Source: Rhynchopus euleeides (taxonomy: Eukaryota; Euglenozoa; Diplonemea; Diplonemida; Diplonemidae). Taken from it: a DNA stretch of 64,000 nucleotides. The notes under the pieces are model-generated. The model made no database searches and had not been told where the DNA came from. It saw nothing but the letters and a program-made list of their open reading frames with translations. Each line of letters opens with the position of its first letter. The stretch's first letter is position 1. Positions 31,116 through 41,561 of the stretch are shown piece by piece. A program made the position numbers and the translations under genes. The DNA lies in contig OY723259.1 of the NCBI GenBank assembly GCA_963210315.1, positions 2,046,001-2,110,000 of the forward strand. The letters run 5' to 3'.

Positions 31116-31422
31116 GATTCCCGTGCGTGGAGGGTGTGTGTGTGTGTGTGTGTGCGGATTCGCGCCTGCTCTTCCTCGGCACCCTTCCCAGCCGTATCGT
31201 ATCTTCCGTTCCATTCTGTCTTGTCACTTGCGCGGACCTGGAGCTTTTCAGGCCCATCTTAGAACCCTGATGCGTGGTGTGGTCCCTCGAGGTCCGGTTC
31301 CGAGGCGAGCCTTCAAGTGGGAAGCACTGTATGTCAGCACACGGGAGGTCACATAAGATGAACAAGGTTGTGGCTGCTGTTATCTTGGGGGAGAATCCAT
31401 TGCAAGCGTGCGATCTCTTGCC

Positions 31423-31745
31423 ACACGCTGCACCTGCATTGTAGTCTGTGTTGGCAGTGCACAAGGCTGCGTAGTGGCAGAGGACAAATATACGAGCCCC
31501 ATACCCGCCATCCATATGTTTCGAGGTTCACACCCCTGCACCTGCATTGTTATGTGTCTCTGTGTGCAGTGCACACACACCCCGGCAGACCAGCGGCACA
31601 CCAGAGTGTGGGCTGGAGGTGATCCAGATTGTTACATAAAGAGGGTTAGCACGCTGCACCTGCATTGTCGTGTGCTGTGTCTTTGTGTCTTGGCAGTGCA
31701 CACACACCCTCCAGCAGACCTCGGCACACCACACCAGAGTGCGGG
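31423..31745 (+). repeat. Triplicated leader upstream of the DUF4116 gene
   Basis: Three diverged copies start CTGCACCTGCATTGT (about 31428, 31538 and 31660) and run through GGCAGTGCACAC. Copies 2 and 3 continue to the start-codon region: copy 3 has GCGGGATGGAGGTG (the used ATG), copy 2 has TGGGCTGGAGGTG with CTG in place of ATG. The block thus covers leader, TTGGCAG acceptor (31691-31696) and the first codons, suggesting duplication of the 5' end of the gene with loss of the older start. Confidence 0.75.
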
Positions 31746-34256
31746 ATGGAGGTGCACGCCATCGACACGCTGTCAGGGCGTGAGGAGCCTCTGGAGATTG
31801 ATCCCGACGCGACGGTGTCTACTATGAAGCGGCGGTGCGGCGAGGCCTTCGGGTTCGGGGAGGACGTGGAGTTGAGCGTTGGCGGGCAGCGCGTCGCGTG
31901 TGACGGGGCGGAGTGTGTCAGCAGCGTCGCCGCCTTCTCGGGCGGGTGCCAGGTGGGGGTGGTGCGTGGGGTGGCGCAGTTTGTGGCGCAGCTGCGCAGG
32001 GGTGCTATGAAGATGGACGACATCCCAGTGTGGGCTCAGCAGCGGCGGGAGTGCGTTCTGGCGGTCCTGGCACGCGCCCTCGAGAGAAAGCAGCGCAGTG
32101 TCGATGATGATGAAGAGGAGTGGGTGGGGGGCCGTCGCGGCATCCTGCCACACTGGGTGCACCCCTCGCTGCACGACGACAAAGAGGTGATGCTGCAGCT
32201 CGTGAGGTGCGATCCCAACGCCTTTCTACGTGCCAGTCCCGAATTGCGTTCAGATGCAGATGTCGTCATCGCGGTGTTGAACCAGAAGGGTGCATCGATG
32301 TGGCAACACGTCGTGGACAAAAGGCTGCAGGAGCAGCGCAGCGTTGCGCTCGTTGCTGTGCCGTACTGCGCAAACAGCGCTGTGTGGCTCAGCGACAAGG
32401 CCTTCGTGCTTGAAGCACTGGAGAACAGTGCGGCGTGGGCAGACGTGAGCAAGGCGCTGCAGCAGGACAAAGATGTTGTCATGAAGGCACTTGCTTGTGG
32501 CAAGCTGGATCACTTTCACCAACTGAGCGCGACGTTGCAAGGGGACAAAGAGGTCGTCATGGAGGCACTTGAACACCATGCACTGACGGAGTTTCGCCAA
32601 ATATTTCCGACGTTGCAGGAGGACAAAGAGGTCGTCATGAAATCACTTGAACAACGTGCACTGAAGGACTTTCAGCAAATGATTCCGATGTTGCAGGAAG
32701 ACAAAGAGGTCGTCATCAAGGCAATGGGTTCTGCCAGACCGAATTTCGATGATCTAACCGATTCGTTGCGAGAGGACAAAGAGGTCGTCATGAATGCAAT
32801 GTGTTTCGGTTATGTTAAGGACATTCATCAACTGAGCGGCGCGTTGCAGCAGGACAAAGAAGTCATCATGTTTGCATGTAATCATGTAACAGTGATGTTC
32901 AGTGACCTCGACGAGACGTTGCGGGAGGACAAAGAGGTCGTCATGAAGGTGATTCACCATCTCGATGACTTCCATCAACTGGGTGTGGCGTTGCGGGAGG
33001 ACAAAGAGGTCGTCATGAAGGCACTCGATTCCGTCATAGTGAAGCTCGGTGATCTGAGCGAGGAGATGCGGGGGGACAAAGACGTTGTTCTGAAGGCACT
33101 AGCTTCTGGTTGTAAGGACTTTAACCTACTGAGCGCGGCGTTGCAGGAGGACAAAGAGGTCGTCATGGAGGCACTTGTTCAGAAGACGGTGAGGTTCGCT
33201 GATCTGAGTGAGGCGCTGCGAGGGGATAAAGATGTCGTCCTCCTGGCACTGGATTCTGAGGTTCTGGACGACTTCAGCTACGTGACTCCGAAGGCACAGG
33301 ACGACAAAGATGTTGTCCTGCCGGCAATGTATTCCCGCTGTCTGAAGGACTTCCATGACCTGAGCGCGAAGGTACTGGAGGACAAGGAGGTTGTCATGGA
33401 GGCATTTGATCTTGTTAACGTGCATTTCGGCGCTCTCAGCGAGTCGATGCGAGGTGACAGAGCGGTCGTCATGAAGGCATTTGACCGAGGTGCACTGAGG
33501 TACTTCTGTGACGTGAGTGCGGCACTGCAGGAAGACAAAGAGCTTGTCATGAGGGCACTTCGTCATTCCCACGTCAATTTCGGTGCTCTCAGCGAGGGGA
33601 TGCGAGAGGATAAAGAGGTCGTTATGGAAGCAATTCAAGAACATGCGTTGCATGACTTTCTCCATGTGGGTGCGACGTTGCAGCAGGACAAAGAGGTCGT
33701 CATGAAGGCACTGGATTCCTGTTATCTCATGGGGTTTCACCATCTGAGTGCGACGTTGCAGGAAGACAAAGAGGTCGTCAGTGTGTCACTTCGCAAGAAG
33801 AAAATTAAGTTCGGTGAAGTGAGCCAGTCACTGCGAGCCGATAAATCCTTCGTGATGAATGTAATCGCTTTCGCTCCTGACATCTACACCGACATCACTG
33901 GCCCACTGCGCCAGGACAAGGACGTCATGTCGGTAGCTATTACGAAGAAACCCTCTTTGTTCGTGAACATGTCCACTGCGCTGCGTGACGACCTGGACGT
34001 GGCACTTGCTGCCATCCGTGCCGACCCGTGCAACTTCGTCTATGCGGGGGACAGTGTGCGTGCTGACAGGCGGGCAGCACTTGCCGCTTTCCGCAGGCCG
34101 CACAACCGTCACGACAGCCCCCCTGTGCTGCTCCCTTTTGCCAGTGCCGAGCTGCAGGCAGACCGCGAGGTGGTGCTTGCTGCGGTGCGTGCGAATCCAC
34201 AGAATGCCGCTCACGCCAGCCCTGCCCTGCAAGACCTGGTGGCCTCTGGGCTGTAG
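31746..34256 (+). CDS. DUF4116 repeat protein with ubiquitin-like N-terminus
   Basis: 836 residues. Residues 1-80 resemble a ubiquitin-like beta-grasp fold (MEVHAIDTLSGREEPLEI, then VELSVGGQRVACDG). From about residue 140 to the end come some 26 repeats of 25-27 residues, each with a core like LQEDKEVVMKAL. This matches DUF4116, a helical solenoid of unknown function common in protists and giant viruses. Central repeats alternate between two forms, one with DFHHLSATLQEDKEVVM-like sequence and one with VKFGDLSEGLREDKEVVM-like sequence, so the array probably grew by duplicating a two-repeat unit. There is no intron. The nearest acceptor is TTGGCAG at 31696. It may act as a scaffold; its function is unknown. 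Confidence 0.8.
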   Translation: MEVHAIDTLSGREEPLEIDPDATVSTMKRRCGEAFGFGEDVELSVGGQRVACDGAECVSSVAAFSGGCQVGVVRGVAQFVAQLRRGAMKMDDIPVWAQQRRECVLAVLARALERKQRSVDDDEEEWVGGRRGILPHWVHPSLHDDKEVMLQLVRCDPNAFLRASPELRSDADVVIAVLNQKGASMWQHVVDKRLQEQRSVALVAVPYCANSAVWLSDKAFVLEALENSAAWADVSKALQQDKDVVMKALACGKLDHFHQLSATLQGDKEVVMEALEHHALTEFRQIFPTLQEDKEVVMKSLEQRALKDFQQMIPMLQEDKEVVIKAMGSARPNFDDLTDSLREDKEVVMNAMCFGYVKDIHQLSGALQQDKEVIMFACNHVTVMFSDLDETLREDKEVVMKVIHHLDDFHQLGVALREDKEVVMKALDSVIVKLGDLSEEMRGDKDVVLKALASGCKDFNLLSAALQEDKEVVMEALVQKTVRFADLSEALRGDKDVVLLALDSEVLDDFSYVTPKAQDDKDVVLPAMYSRCLKDFHDLSAKVLEDKEVVMEAFDLVNVHFGALSESMRGDRAVVMKAFDRGALRYFCDVSAALQEDKELVMRALRHSHVNFGALSEGMREDKEVVMEAIQEHALHDFLHVGATLQQDKEVVMKALDSCYLMGFHHLSATLQEDKEVVSVSLRKKKIKFGEVSQSLRADKSFVMNVIAFAPDIYTDITGPLRQDKDVMSVAITKKPSLFVNMSTALRDDLDVALAAIRADPCNFVYAGDSVRADRRAALAAFRRPHNRHDSPPVLLPFASAELQADREVVLAAVRANPQNAAHASPALQDLVASGL

Positions 34257-34298
34257 GGCACCGCCACGCCGAGGGTCGAGCTGTGCCTGTTGGCCCGC

Positions 34299-34492
34299 CC
34301 AGCCCCGGGGTACAGCTTCATCGGGTCGCAGGGATGGTGCATGAGGTGCGTGCAGTGGAGCAGGCCATCGCAGGCGGGCTGACGGAACACCCGCACATGC
34401 CGCTCGACGACACCCTCTCCGTGGCCTGGGTGATGGACGAGATCCTCAGGCAGGTGGGTGTGCAGTATCCCCCCGAATCCGTTGCTGTCTGA
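34299..34492 (+). pseudogene. Duplicated 3' end of the Gfo/Idh gene
   Basis: Nearly identical to 30612-30800, the last 60 or so codons of the dehydrogenase, with a small deletion (one fewer G in the GGGATGG run) and few substitutions. It includes the same ending, PPESVAV and the stop. The duplication continues to about 34675 through the 3' flank. It has no upstream coding part and directly follows the DUF4116 stop, so it is a fragment, not a gene. The high identity points to a recent event. Confidence 0.85.
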
Positions 34493-34972
34493 GGGGTGCA
34501 TGAGAGGTGCGTGGGGTGGGGCGCCTTGTGTGGGCCGGGCGGGCTTCGATGTGGCACACCCGCTGCGCTTTCAGAAAGCAATCGTTCAAAACTGTTCAAC
34601 AAGTAGTGTGGTGGCTGTGGTCATCACACCAAGGGCGGGGTGCTGGGTGTGCTCGACACTCGCAAGAAGAGCCTCCCAGCTGCATCGCAAATCCCTCACT
34701 TCTTTCCGGTGTTCGGCTTGTCCAATTCAGTTGGTCGATTCCTTTGTCTGGTTTGTCACTTGGACGTCCAGTGCCACCGGCGTCTCAAAGATTTCTGGAT
34801 GTTCAGCAACATTGCGGTTCCGGTCCTCCGAGTCAACACCCACCCCACCCTGGACCCCTTTTGTACAGTGTGCCTGCTTCTGCGTCTGTGAAGGTTCCTT
34901 TTTGCGAGTGCTAACTGTACAACATGCCCACACCCGCGCAGGTCATCCCGGATCCGTTTATCAACCAACACA

Positions 34973-35846
34973 ATGACGGACTACAAGGTGCGCGACATCA
35001 GCCTGGCCGAGTTCGGCCGCAAGGAGATCGAGCTGGCGGAGAACGAGATGCCTGGTCTGATGGAGCTCCGCAAGGAGTTCGGCGAGTCCAAGCCCCTGAA
35101 GGACGCCAAGGTGGCGGGGTGCCTGCACATGACGATCCAGACGGCTGTGCTGATCGAGACCCTGACGGCGCTGGGCGCTGAGGTGCGTTGGTCGTCGTGC
35201 AACATCTTCTCCACGCAGGACCACGCCGCCGCCGCCATCGCCAAGACCGGCGTGGCTGTGTTCGCGTGGAAGGGCGAGACGGAGGAGGAGTACGAGTGGT
35301 GCATCGAGCAGACCATCAAGGGCTTCTCGGGCAACGGCATGCCCAACATCCTGCTGGACGACGGTGGCGACCTGACGAACCTGGTGCTGGCGAAGGGCGG
35401 CGACCTGGTTGCCGGGATCGTCGGTGTCTCGGAGGAGACGACGACGGGTGTGAAGGCGCTGTTCAAGCGCTGCAAGCTGGGGACGCTGCCCTTCCCGGCC
35501 ATCAACGTGAACGACTCCGTGACGAAGTCGAAGTTCGACAACCTGTACGGCTGCCGTGAGTCCCTTGTTGACGGGATCAAGCGCGCGACGGACGTGATGA
35601 TTGCCGGCAAGACCGCCCTGGTCGCTGGGTACGGTGACGTCGGCAAGGGGTGCGCCGCGGCGATGCGCAACTTCGGTGCACGTGTGATTGTGACGGAGGC
35701 GGACCCGATCAACGCGCTGCAGGCCCTGATGGAGGGGTACCAGGTGACGGTGATCGAGGACGTCGTGGAGGAGTGCCACATCTTCGTGACCACCACCGGC
35801 AACGACGACATCCTGACGTCGGAGCACTTCCCCCGCATGATGAACG

Positions 35847-35879
<33 letters not shown>

Positions 35880-36286
35880 CCGAGATCCAGGTGGCCTGGC
35901 TGAACGCCAACGCGAAGGAGAAGATCGAGATCAAGCCGCAGGTCGACCGCTACACGATGGCCAGCGGGCGCCACATCATCCTGCTGGCGGAGGGCCGTCT
36001 GGTCAACCTGGGCTGCGCCACTGGCCACCCGTCGTTCGTCATGTCGAACTCCTTCACCAACCAGGTGCTGGCCCAGATCGAGCTGTGGTCGAACCGCGCC
36101 ACCGACAAGTACCCCAAGGGTGTGCAGAAGGAGGTCTTCCTGCTGCCCAAGGAGCTGGACGAGAAGGTGGCACGCGCGCACCTGGGCCAGCTGGGCGCCA
36201 AGCTGACGAAGCTGACCCCCAAGCAGGCTGAGTACATTGGCGTGAGCGTGGACGGCCCGTTCAAGCCTGCCCACTACCGTTACTAG
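34973..36286 (+). CDS. AHCY: Adenosylhomocysteinase (S-adenosyl-L-homocysteine hydrolase)
   Basis: 437 residues from an ATG ([19 protein letters not shown]), full length and intronless. It reversibly splits S-adenosylhomocysteine to homocysteine and adenosine, keeping methylation reactions running; it is a cytosolic NAD-dependent tetramer. Seen: substrate-domain motifs [17 protein letters not shown] and [18 protein letters not shown], the catalytic [18 protein letters not shown], the NAD-binding [31 protein letters not shown], and the C-terminal KPAHYRY whose Lys-Tyr reach the neighbouring subunit's NAD. Length and N-terminus resemble kinetoplastid enzymes from memory. It lacks the roughly 40-residue insertion of plant and bacterial long forms. 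A candidate acceptor CGCAG lies 32 bases before the ATG. Confidence 0.97.
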
Positions 36287-36932
36287 GCAACGGTATGCAG
36301 GATGGGGGCGACTTTTGAGCTGCGAAACGGAGGGTCGCGTGTGCTTTGAATGTCCCCCCCCCCCCCTTTTTCACTCCACTTTTTTCCCCCACCCTTTCCG
36401 GGCAGCGCTGGCATCGGGGGGGGGGGGGGTAGCCAGAAGGGCGAACGTTCGAATGGCTGCCCCGATCCCCCCCCGGTCCAATCGACCCACTCCACACCAG
36501 CACTGCCCCCTTTTTTCCCCTCTTTTATTGTGCGGGGCCTGCCCCGCGGGTGTCTCCTGTTTCCCCCTTCTTCACGAAACTCTCCTTCCGAGGCGCAACG
36601 GGCTGGGGCTTCAAACTGGGTCCACCCATGGTGGCTGGTGTTGAGGGGCCTCTGTTCGCTGCTGACTCTGGAGGGAGGCGGAGGGAATGCCGGAGTGTCG
36701 ATGCCGGTCTCGTGTTGCGTCTATCGAATCTATATCTTGTTTCTGCCAGTGGCAGGGTCCACAGCGTGGATAGCCGAAAGACTTTTCTGATTTTTTAAAG
36801 CAAAATCCTTCGATTCTCAGCTGTTTTTTTTCTCGCATTTCTCCTTCAAAATCGCTTGAACCACAAAAATGCGAGAGAAAAAAATGAAAACTCAAAGAAC
36901 CTCTGCCAAAAAAAAATGTGACCACAACTGCG
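36287..36932. other. 3' flank of AHCY with C and G homopolymers
   Basis: C11-13 at about 36354-36366 and G14 at about 36417-36430. Positions 36436-36505 resemble the right end of the 758-1102 MITE family (ending CCAGCACTG), but no matching left end or target duplication was found. No gene. Confidence 0.5.
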
Positions 36933-38134
36933 CAGGGCTGTTCCTAACTGGGGGGCTTGTTCCCCACTTTCAGGATTCTGAACTTTTTTTCTAAGAATTT
37001 TTGTAAGGGGAAAAAAAGTTTTTTTCTAAGAATTTTGTTAGGGGATTTTTTTCTAAGGTTGTTTCGCAGAGGAAAAAACTTTTTCTAAGTTTTCCCCAGT
37101 CGACAGGGCGCGCACAAGGATGGAAGGGAAGTCTGTCCCACGTACCGTTCGCCTTGCTGGCCAACTGGAGAGCCAGACGTTCACTACCGTGGCCTCCGGC
37201 GGCTGGGGGGCTCCGCCCCCCAGACCCCCCTGTGGCGTACGTCTCGTACTCAAGTCCTTCGAATCCCATCAGGTCGGGGTCCAACCACTCCAGTCGCCTC
37301 TGAGGACGCAGCCAACTCGCACAGAATCTGTACGCCCACACGAACAGATGTTCGCTACCGTGGCCTCCGGCGGCTGGGGGGCACCGCCCCCCAGACCCCC
37401 CATGTAGCGTGTGCCCGTCCATCTATCTCACTTCCCCGGGTACAGTGCAGCGTAGGAGGTCAGCGCCGCATCCATGAAGCGCTTCTTCGAAGCCTGACTG
37501 ACATCGGACAGGAGGTCGGGCTTCCCCACCTGGGAGGTACACTTGCCGCGTTCGCGACATGCGTGACACGCGACACGCTACCTGAAACGTGAGTGTGCCT
37601 TGCTCGGGCATTTCAACGGTCTGCCGACGACCGTTCCCCAAACCAGTAAACCAGCAGTTTTGGAAAATCGGAGAGATCACCCTACTGCGCTGAATATGGT
37701 GCGCACCACTGCAAAAATCCCCGGGAGCTTTTGGGCTTTCAGACCTGAAGGGGCCAGCAGGTGGGTGGCGTCGGGGAGTGGCAGCTTTGTAACTGTCCTC
37801 CAGCTGCTGGCATGTCCAGCCCTGCGAGAGTGCCAAGGTGTATTGAGTCCCTGCGGAGCACAACCCCCGATGAGAACGAGTGCCAGATGATCCTCATTCA
37901 TTTTCAGCTGTAACGCGCATGAGGGGCACTCTCTGCCGCAAGCATCTCTGGGCATCACTCGAGAGCTGTCAATGATGACGCGGAGAGAAATCAGAGAAAA
38001 AGTCCCGCCTGACGGGCACGCGCCTGGAAACTGTGGGGGGGCGAGCAAAAAATCCCTTGTAAAAATTCTTAGAAAAAACCTGGTTCCCCGACCCAAAAAA
38101 CCTGGAAAAAGGGCTCGTTCCCCGCCCAGGCCTG
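36933..38134. mobile_element. hAT-type element, 1,202 bp, target copy CAACTGCG
   Basis: Starts CAGGGCTG (36933) and ends CAGGCCTG (38134), with exact 8-bp flanks CAACTGCG (36925-36932 and 38135-38142). TTTTTTCTAAGAATTTTT occurs near the left end (36985-37060) and inverted near the right (about 38045-38075). The interior holds two hairpin cassettes and no transposase domain, so it is non-autonomous. Confidence 0.8.
37178..37405 (+). repeat. Tandem pair of G/C hairpin cassettes
   Basis: Two copies about 168 bases apart, each with TTC-CTACCGTGGCCTCC followed by a GGGGGGC-TCC/ACC-GCCCCCC hairpin and AGACCCCCC. The linker has GACGCAGCCAACTCGCACAG and AATCTGTACGCCC, matching the pair at 42.1 kb. 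Confidence 0.85.
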
Positions 38135-38142
38135 CAACTGCG

Positions 38143-38773
38143 TGGACATCTTTTCTTTGTCAGGGGAAGACTCGATTTTCTGCATATTCTGCAGATCGAA
38201 GGCTGCCCAAAGGCTTGGGCTATCTGTGTGGGAGGGGTGGGAGACGCGAAATGGGCAAAACAAATATGTATCGGAGCAGCAACAACAACACGCAGAGAGA
38301 GCGAGAGAGAGATCTGCGTGGAAAAAAAACGCGCATCGAGAGAAGTGTGCGTTTGTCGGTGGAAGAATGCCCCGTGTGATGCGGAGTTGGTAAAAACAAA
38401 TATGAGGTACCCCCGCCCCCCTCCCTCCCACACCCCCCCCCCCCCCCCCTTCCCCCAACCCCACACCAACGAGTGAAGGGTGATCATTCTTGTGCTCCCT
38501 TCAAATTCGATTTCACTACCCCCCCCCCCCCCCCCCTTCCCCCAACCCCACACCAGACAGCGAATCTATCACTAACACAAACACAACCACAACCACCGCA
38601 GCCCCCCTCCCAGCAGCACCATCATCTCTGACACCCCCCCCCCTGCTCGCTGATCGAGTGAACGGGTGAGAGAGTCGATTCTCTCACACCCACTCTCTCT
38701 ACACCGTCTTGCTTCTTTTATTGGCTTTGTCCTGCCCCCTTCCTCCCCCCCTCCCACACGCGCAGCCCGCGCC
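38143..38773. other. Upstream region of the BTB gene with a duplicated C tract
   Basis: A block of 17 or more C followed by TTCCCCCAACCCCACACCA occurs twice (about 38430-38465 and 38519-38553). The region is pyrimidine-rich up to CGCGCAG at 38759-38765, 8 bases before the ATG. Confidence 0.55.
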
Positions 38774-40340
38774 ATGTCTTCGGGCGAGCTTGCAATCCGA
38801 GCGGTGGACGGTGAGGCAATTGACAATGAGGTATGCGCTGCAACGGGGAGGAGAGGGTGGCGATGCGGCGACGCCATGATGCCGAGGTGGTGGTGGTGGG
38901 TGGGCAAACGAGAGTGCGATATGATGGGATCTGTTGAGGTCTCAACTGGAACACCCACACCCACACACCGTCTGTGCTACCCCGCCAACAGGTCAACCTG
39001 CACATCGGTCAGATCCAGACCCTTCTGAAAAAAAAGCAGGACATGATCGTCGAGGCTCGGTATGTGCAGTCATCCTGTTGCAATGTTTGACAGCACCCTC
39101 ATATTGGAAGCGCATGTGCCTTAGAATTGTTCGAAATCGCTATGGCCACCCACCCGTGCTAACCCCACCTCACCCCCACCCCGCACACAGGGCTCTTGTG
39201 CTGAAGGAGTTGAATGAAGAGCGCGAAGCCCTGCAGAAGGGGAAAGAGAAGATCATGAACCAGATCGAGCGCGAGCGGAAGAACCTGATGGCTGAGCGCG
39301 AGACGCTGAACTACTTCAAGCAGCGCCTCTTCGAGAGCGACCGCCCCGACGACGCCATCGTCAACCTCAACGTGGGCGGGGAGCGCATCTCCTCCATGCA
39401 GGGCACCCTCACAAGCTGCCCTGGGTCCACCCTCAGCGCCATGTTCAGCGGCACAGAGTTCCCCGGCGCGAAGGATAAGGACGGGTGCTGCTTTATCGAC
39501 CGGAACCCGAAGTTCTTCCGCATGATCCTGGAGTTCCTGCGTGCCAACGTCGTGCCCGACATGGAGAACCCGCAGGAGGCAGCCGCATTCAGGAAGGAGG
39601 TGGACTACTTCGGGCTGACGAATTGGATTTACCCCTCGATTCACCAGCCACCGCTGCTCCATAAATACGAGACCGACGAAGGTGGGATCAAGTGGCAGTT
39701 CCGCTGCGACGTGAATGAGATCAAGAAGGACGGGTTCTACACATCGCCCGACTTCCTGCAGAACGGGGACCGGTGGCGGATGCTGTTCACAGAGCGGTGC
39801 TCCTTCCTGTCTGTCTACCTCCACAATGTGGACGCGGGGCTCATGCCTGCCAATTGGGAGGGGCTGTCGACTGTTATCCACATCACGCTGAAGAACTCCG
39901 ACGATAAGAAGGTGATTCTGAAGACGATCCGGCACACCTTCACGCGCCGTTCGCCTGACATCGGGCTGAACTACTTCATGCTGATGGAGGGGCTGCGGTC
40001 CAACAAAGGCGGTTTCCTCGTGGTGTCGCAGCCGCAGTCGAAGGATGAGGAGGCAAAACCGGAGATCATCTTCGAGCTCATCATCGAGAAGCCTGTCGAC
40101 TCATACATGGGGCAGCCCGTCGAGAAGGGCGACCGGATGCCTCAGGTGTCCCAGCTGAAGGCGTCTGCCGCACTCCCCGACAAGCGGGCTTCGCTGAAGC
40201 CCGGCGGGGCTGTGGGTGTGGGGGCGAAACAGCGCGTCCCCAGCAACTCCCCCTCTGTGGAGACGAAGTCCACAGGAGGAAAGCGTGGCCCGACAGCCTC
40301 GGCGGTCACACCGCGCCCTGGGGTTGTTAGGAGGACGTAG
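38774..40340 (+). CDS. BTB/POZ (KCTD-type) protein, three exons
   Basis: Exons 38774-38830, 38992-39059 and 39191-40340 give 424 residues. Both introns begin GTATG and end CAG, and the frame is kept across both. After a short N-terminus comes a coiled coil (about residues 20-90), then a T1-type BTB domain from about residue 98 (IVNLNVGGERISS, LSAMFSGTEF, FIDRNPKFFRMILEFLR, EVDYFGL) as in KCTD proteins, which assemble into oligomers and often recruit substrates to cullin-3 ligases. Residues about 205-350 look MATH/TRAF-like (WRMLFTERCSFLSVYL, HTFTRRSPDIGLNYFM, FELIIEKP). The tail is basic and low complexity. A KCTD-plus-MATH-like order is unusual, since common BTB-MATH proteins have MATH first. 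Partners are unknown. Confidence 0.85.
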
Positions 40341-40664
40341 TGGAGGTCGAGAGAGAAGAGAGATAGATAGAGAGAAGAGGGCGCTGGTTGTGGTGGTGGT
40401 GGGGTGGTCTTAGATGTTCGCGTGTTGGGTGTTGTGAGAGAGTGGTGGCAGAGGCGGTGTGGTGTGGCGTGATGCGGTTTGTGTTTATTCAGAACTTCTC
40501 CCTCTGGAGAGATGGTTTTGCCACCCATAGCGAAAGGTGTCCCAGTCCCAGAGAGGGCAAAAACAGAATAGGTTTCGGAGGGGGGGGGGGGCGAGAGGAG
40601 GATGTGGTGTATCCATGGATGCCTCTACGCGCGGGTGTCGCGTAGATAGATTTTTTTAAAAAAA
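40341..40664. other. 3' flank of the BTB gene
   Basis: Purine-rich just after the stop (GAGAGAAGAG repeats), a G12 run near 40580, and an A/T run abutting the next element. No gene. Confidence 0.5.
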
Positions 40665-40915
40665 CACGGTGGACTCCAGCGGGGGTAGGGTAACCCTTTT
40701 CGGGAGTCTCAACTAGGGGGAGTCCAACTCCCGCTAGCGGGAGTATAGACTCCCGCTAGCGGGAGTCTGACTCCCCCTAGCGGGAGTCTTTTCACCTATT
40801 TTCACTCATTTTTCCCATGATACCTATGCAATGTGGCACTCGTCACTGAAGTACAGCCACACCAAACGAAACGGACGTTTCCACCCATCCCAGCTCGCAG
40901 ACCTGATTCACAAAA

Positions 40916-41296
40916 ATGGGGAAGACGACAACGAAGCCGGCAGCGAAGCCGGCGGCAAAGTCGATTAAGAAGAAGAAGAGCGCAGAGAGTCCCGAGGCTG
41001 CGGAGGCGACGAACATTGTGCATGATTTTTGCACGGCCTTCCCTGTTAAAAAAGGGGGCAGTGTGCTGACACTGGGATCCATTAGAAGGCTCCTAGCAAC
41101 GGTGTTGAACAAGGAGCTCCACAAGCACAGCACCCAGGTGGCCAACGCAATCATCGCCATGTCTTCCCTGACATGGATAAGTTCGCTGTCAGGGAAGTCG
41201 CAACGATGCGGAAGGAGGGCGCTCTCCGTCATATACAAGGTGGAGGCGAAGTATGGCAAGGTGCAGGATACAAACGTGTCGTCGGGGGCAGCCTGA
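40916..41296 (+). CDS. Small basic protein encoded in the CACTA-like element
   Basis: 126 residues from ATG in AAAAATGGGG. The N-terminus is histone-tail-like (KPAAKPAAKSIKKKKS). The middle (HDFCTAFPVKKGGSVLTL, then SIRRLLATVLNKELHK) is predicted helical and could be a small DNA-binding fold. It is followed by a Ser/Arg-rich end, SGKSQRCGRRALSVIYK. It lies between two left-end copies of the element, so it could be an accessory DNA-binding protein comparable in role to the second product of CACTA elements. I do not recognise the family, and expression is unproven. Confidence 0.45.
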   Translation: MGKTTTKPAAKPAAKSIKKKKSAESPEAAEATNIVHDFCTAFPVKKGGSVLTLGSIRRLLATVLNKELHKHSTQVANAIIAMSSLTWISSLSGKSQRCGRRALSVIYKVEAKYGKVQDTNVSSGAA

Positions 41297-41561
41297 AGCC
41301 GCGAATGATCGCGACACGGGCGAACGGCTTGGCACCGTGGGTCTGGATAGATGCTGGAGTTCGGCCGGGTGAAACCGGAAGTCGCAGCAAAATTTGCCCC
41401 CCCAGATTTCTTCCTCAAACCCACCCGTGGGCTGATCCGGCCTTGCACGGTGGACTCCAGCGGGGGTAGGGTACCACTACCGGGTTTAACCCTTTTCGGG
41501 AGTCTCAACTAGGGGGAGTCCAACTCCCGCTAGCGGGAGTATAGATCAGCAGTGGGCAACA

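Noticed and set aside
34961-36274. Long open frame antisense to AHCY (437 codons)
   Set aside because: It mirrors the real gene and results from G/C-rich third positions; the + strand product is an unmistakable full-length enzyme.
36403-36505. Possible hAT MITE (CAGCGCTGG...CCAGCACTG)
   Set aside because: Flanking 8 bases do not match and the inverse ends are short; only the right end resembles a known MITE family here.
40665-40800. CRISPR-like array of 20-bp palindromes
   Set aside because: Spacers are not unique or regular, no cas genes, eukaryotic context; better explained as transposon subterminal repeats.
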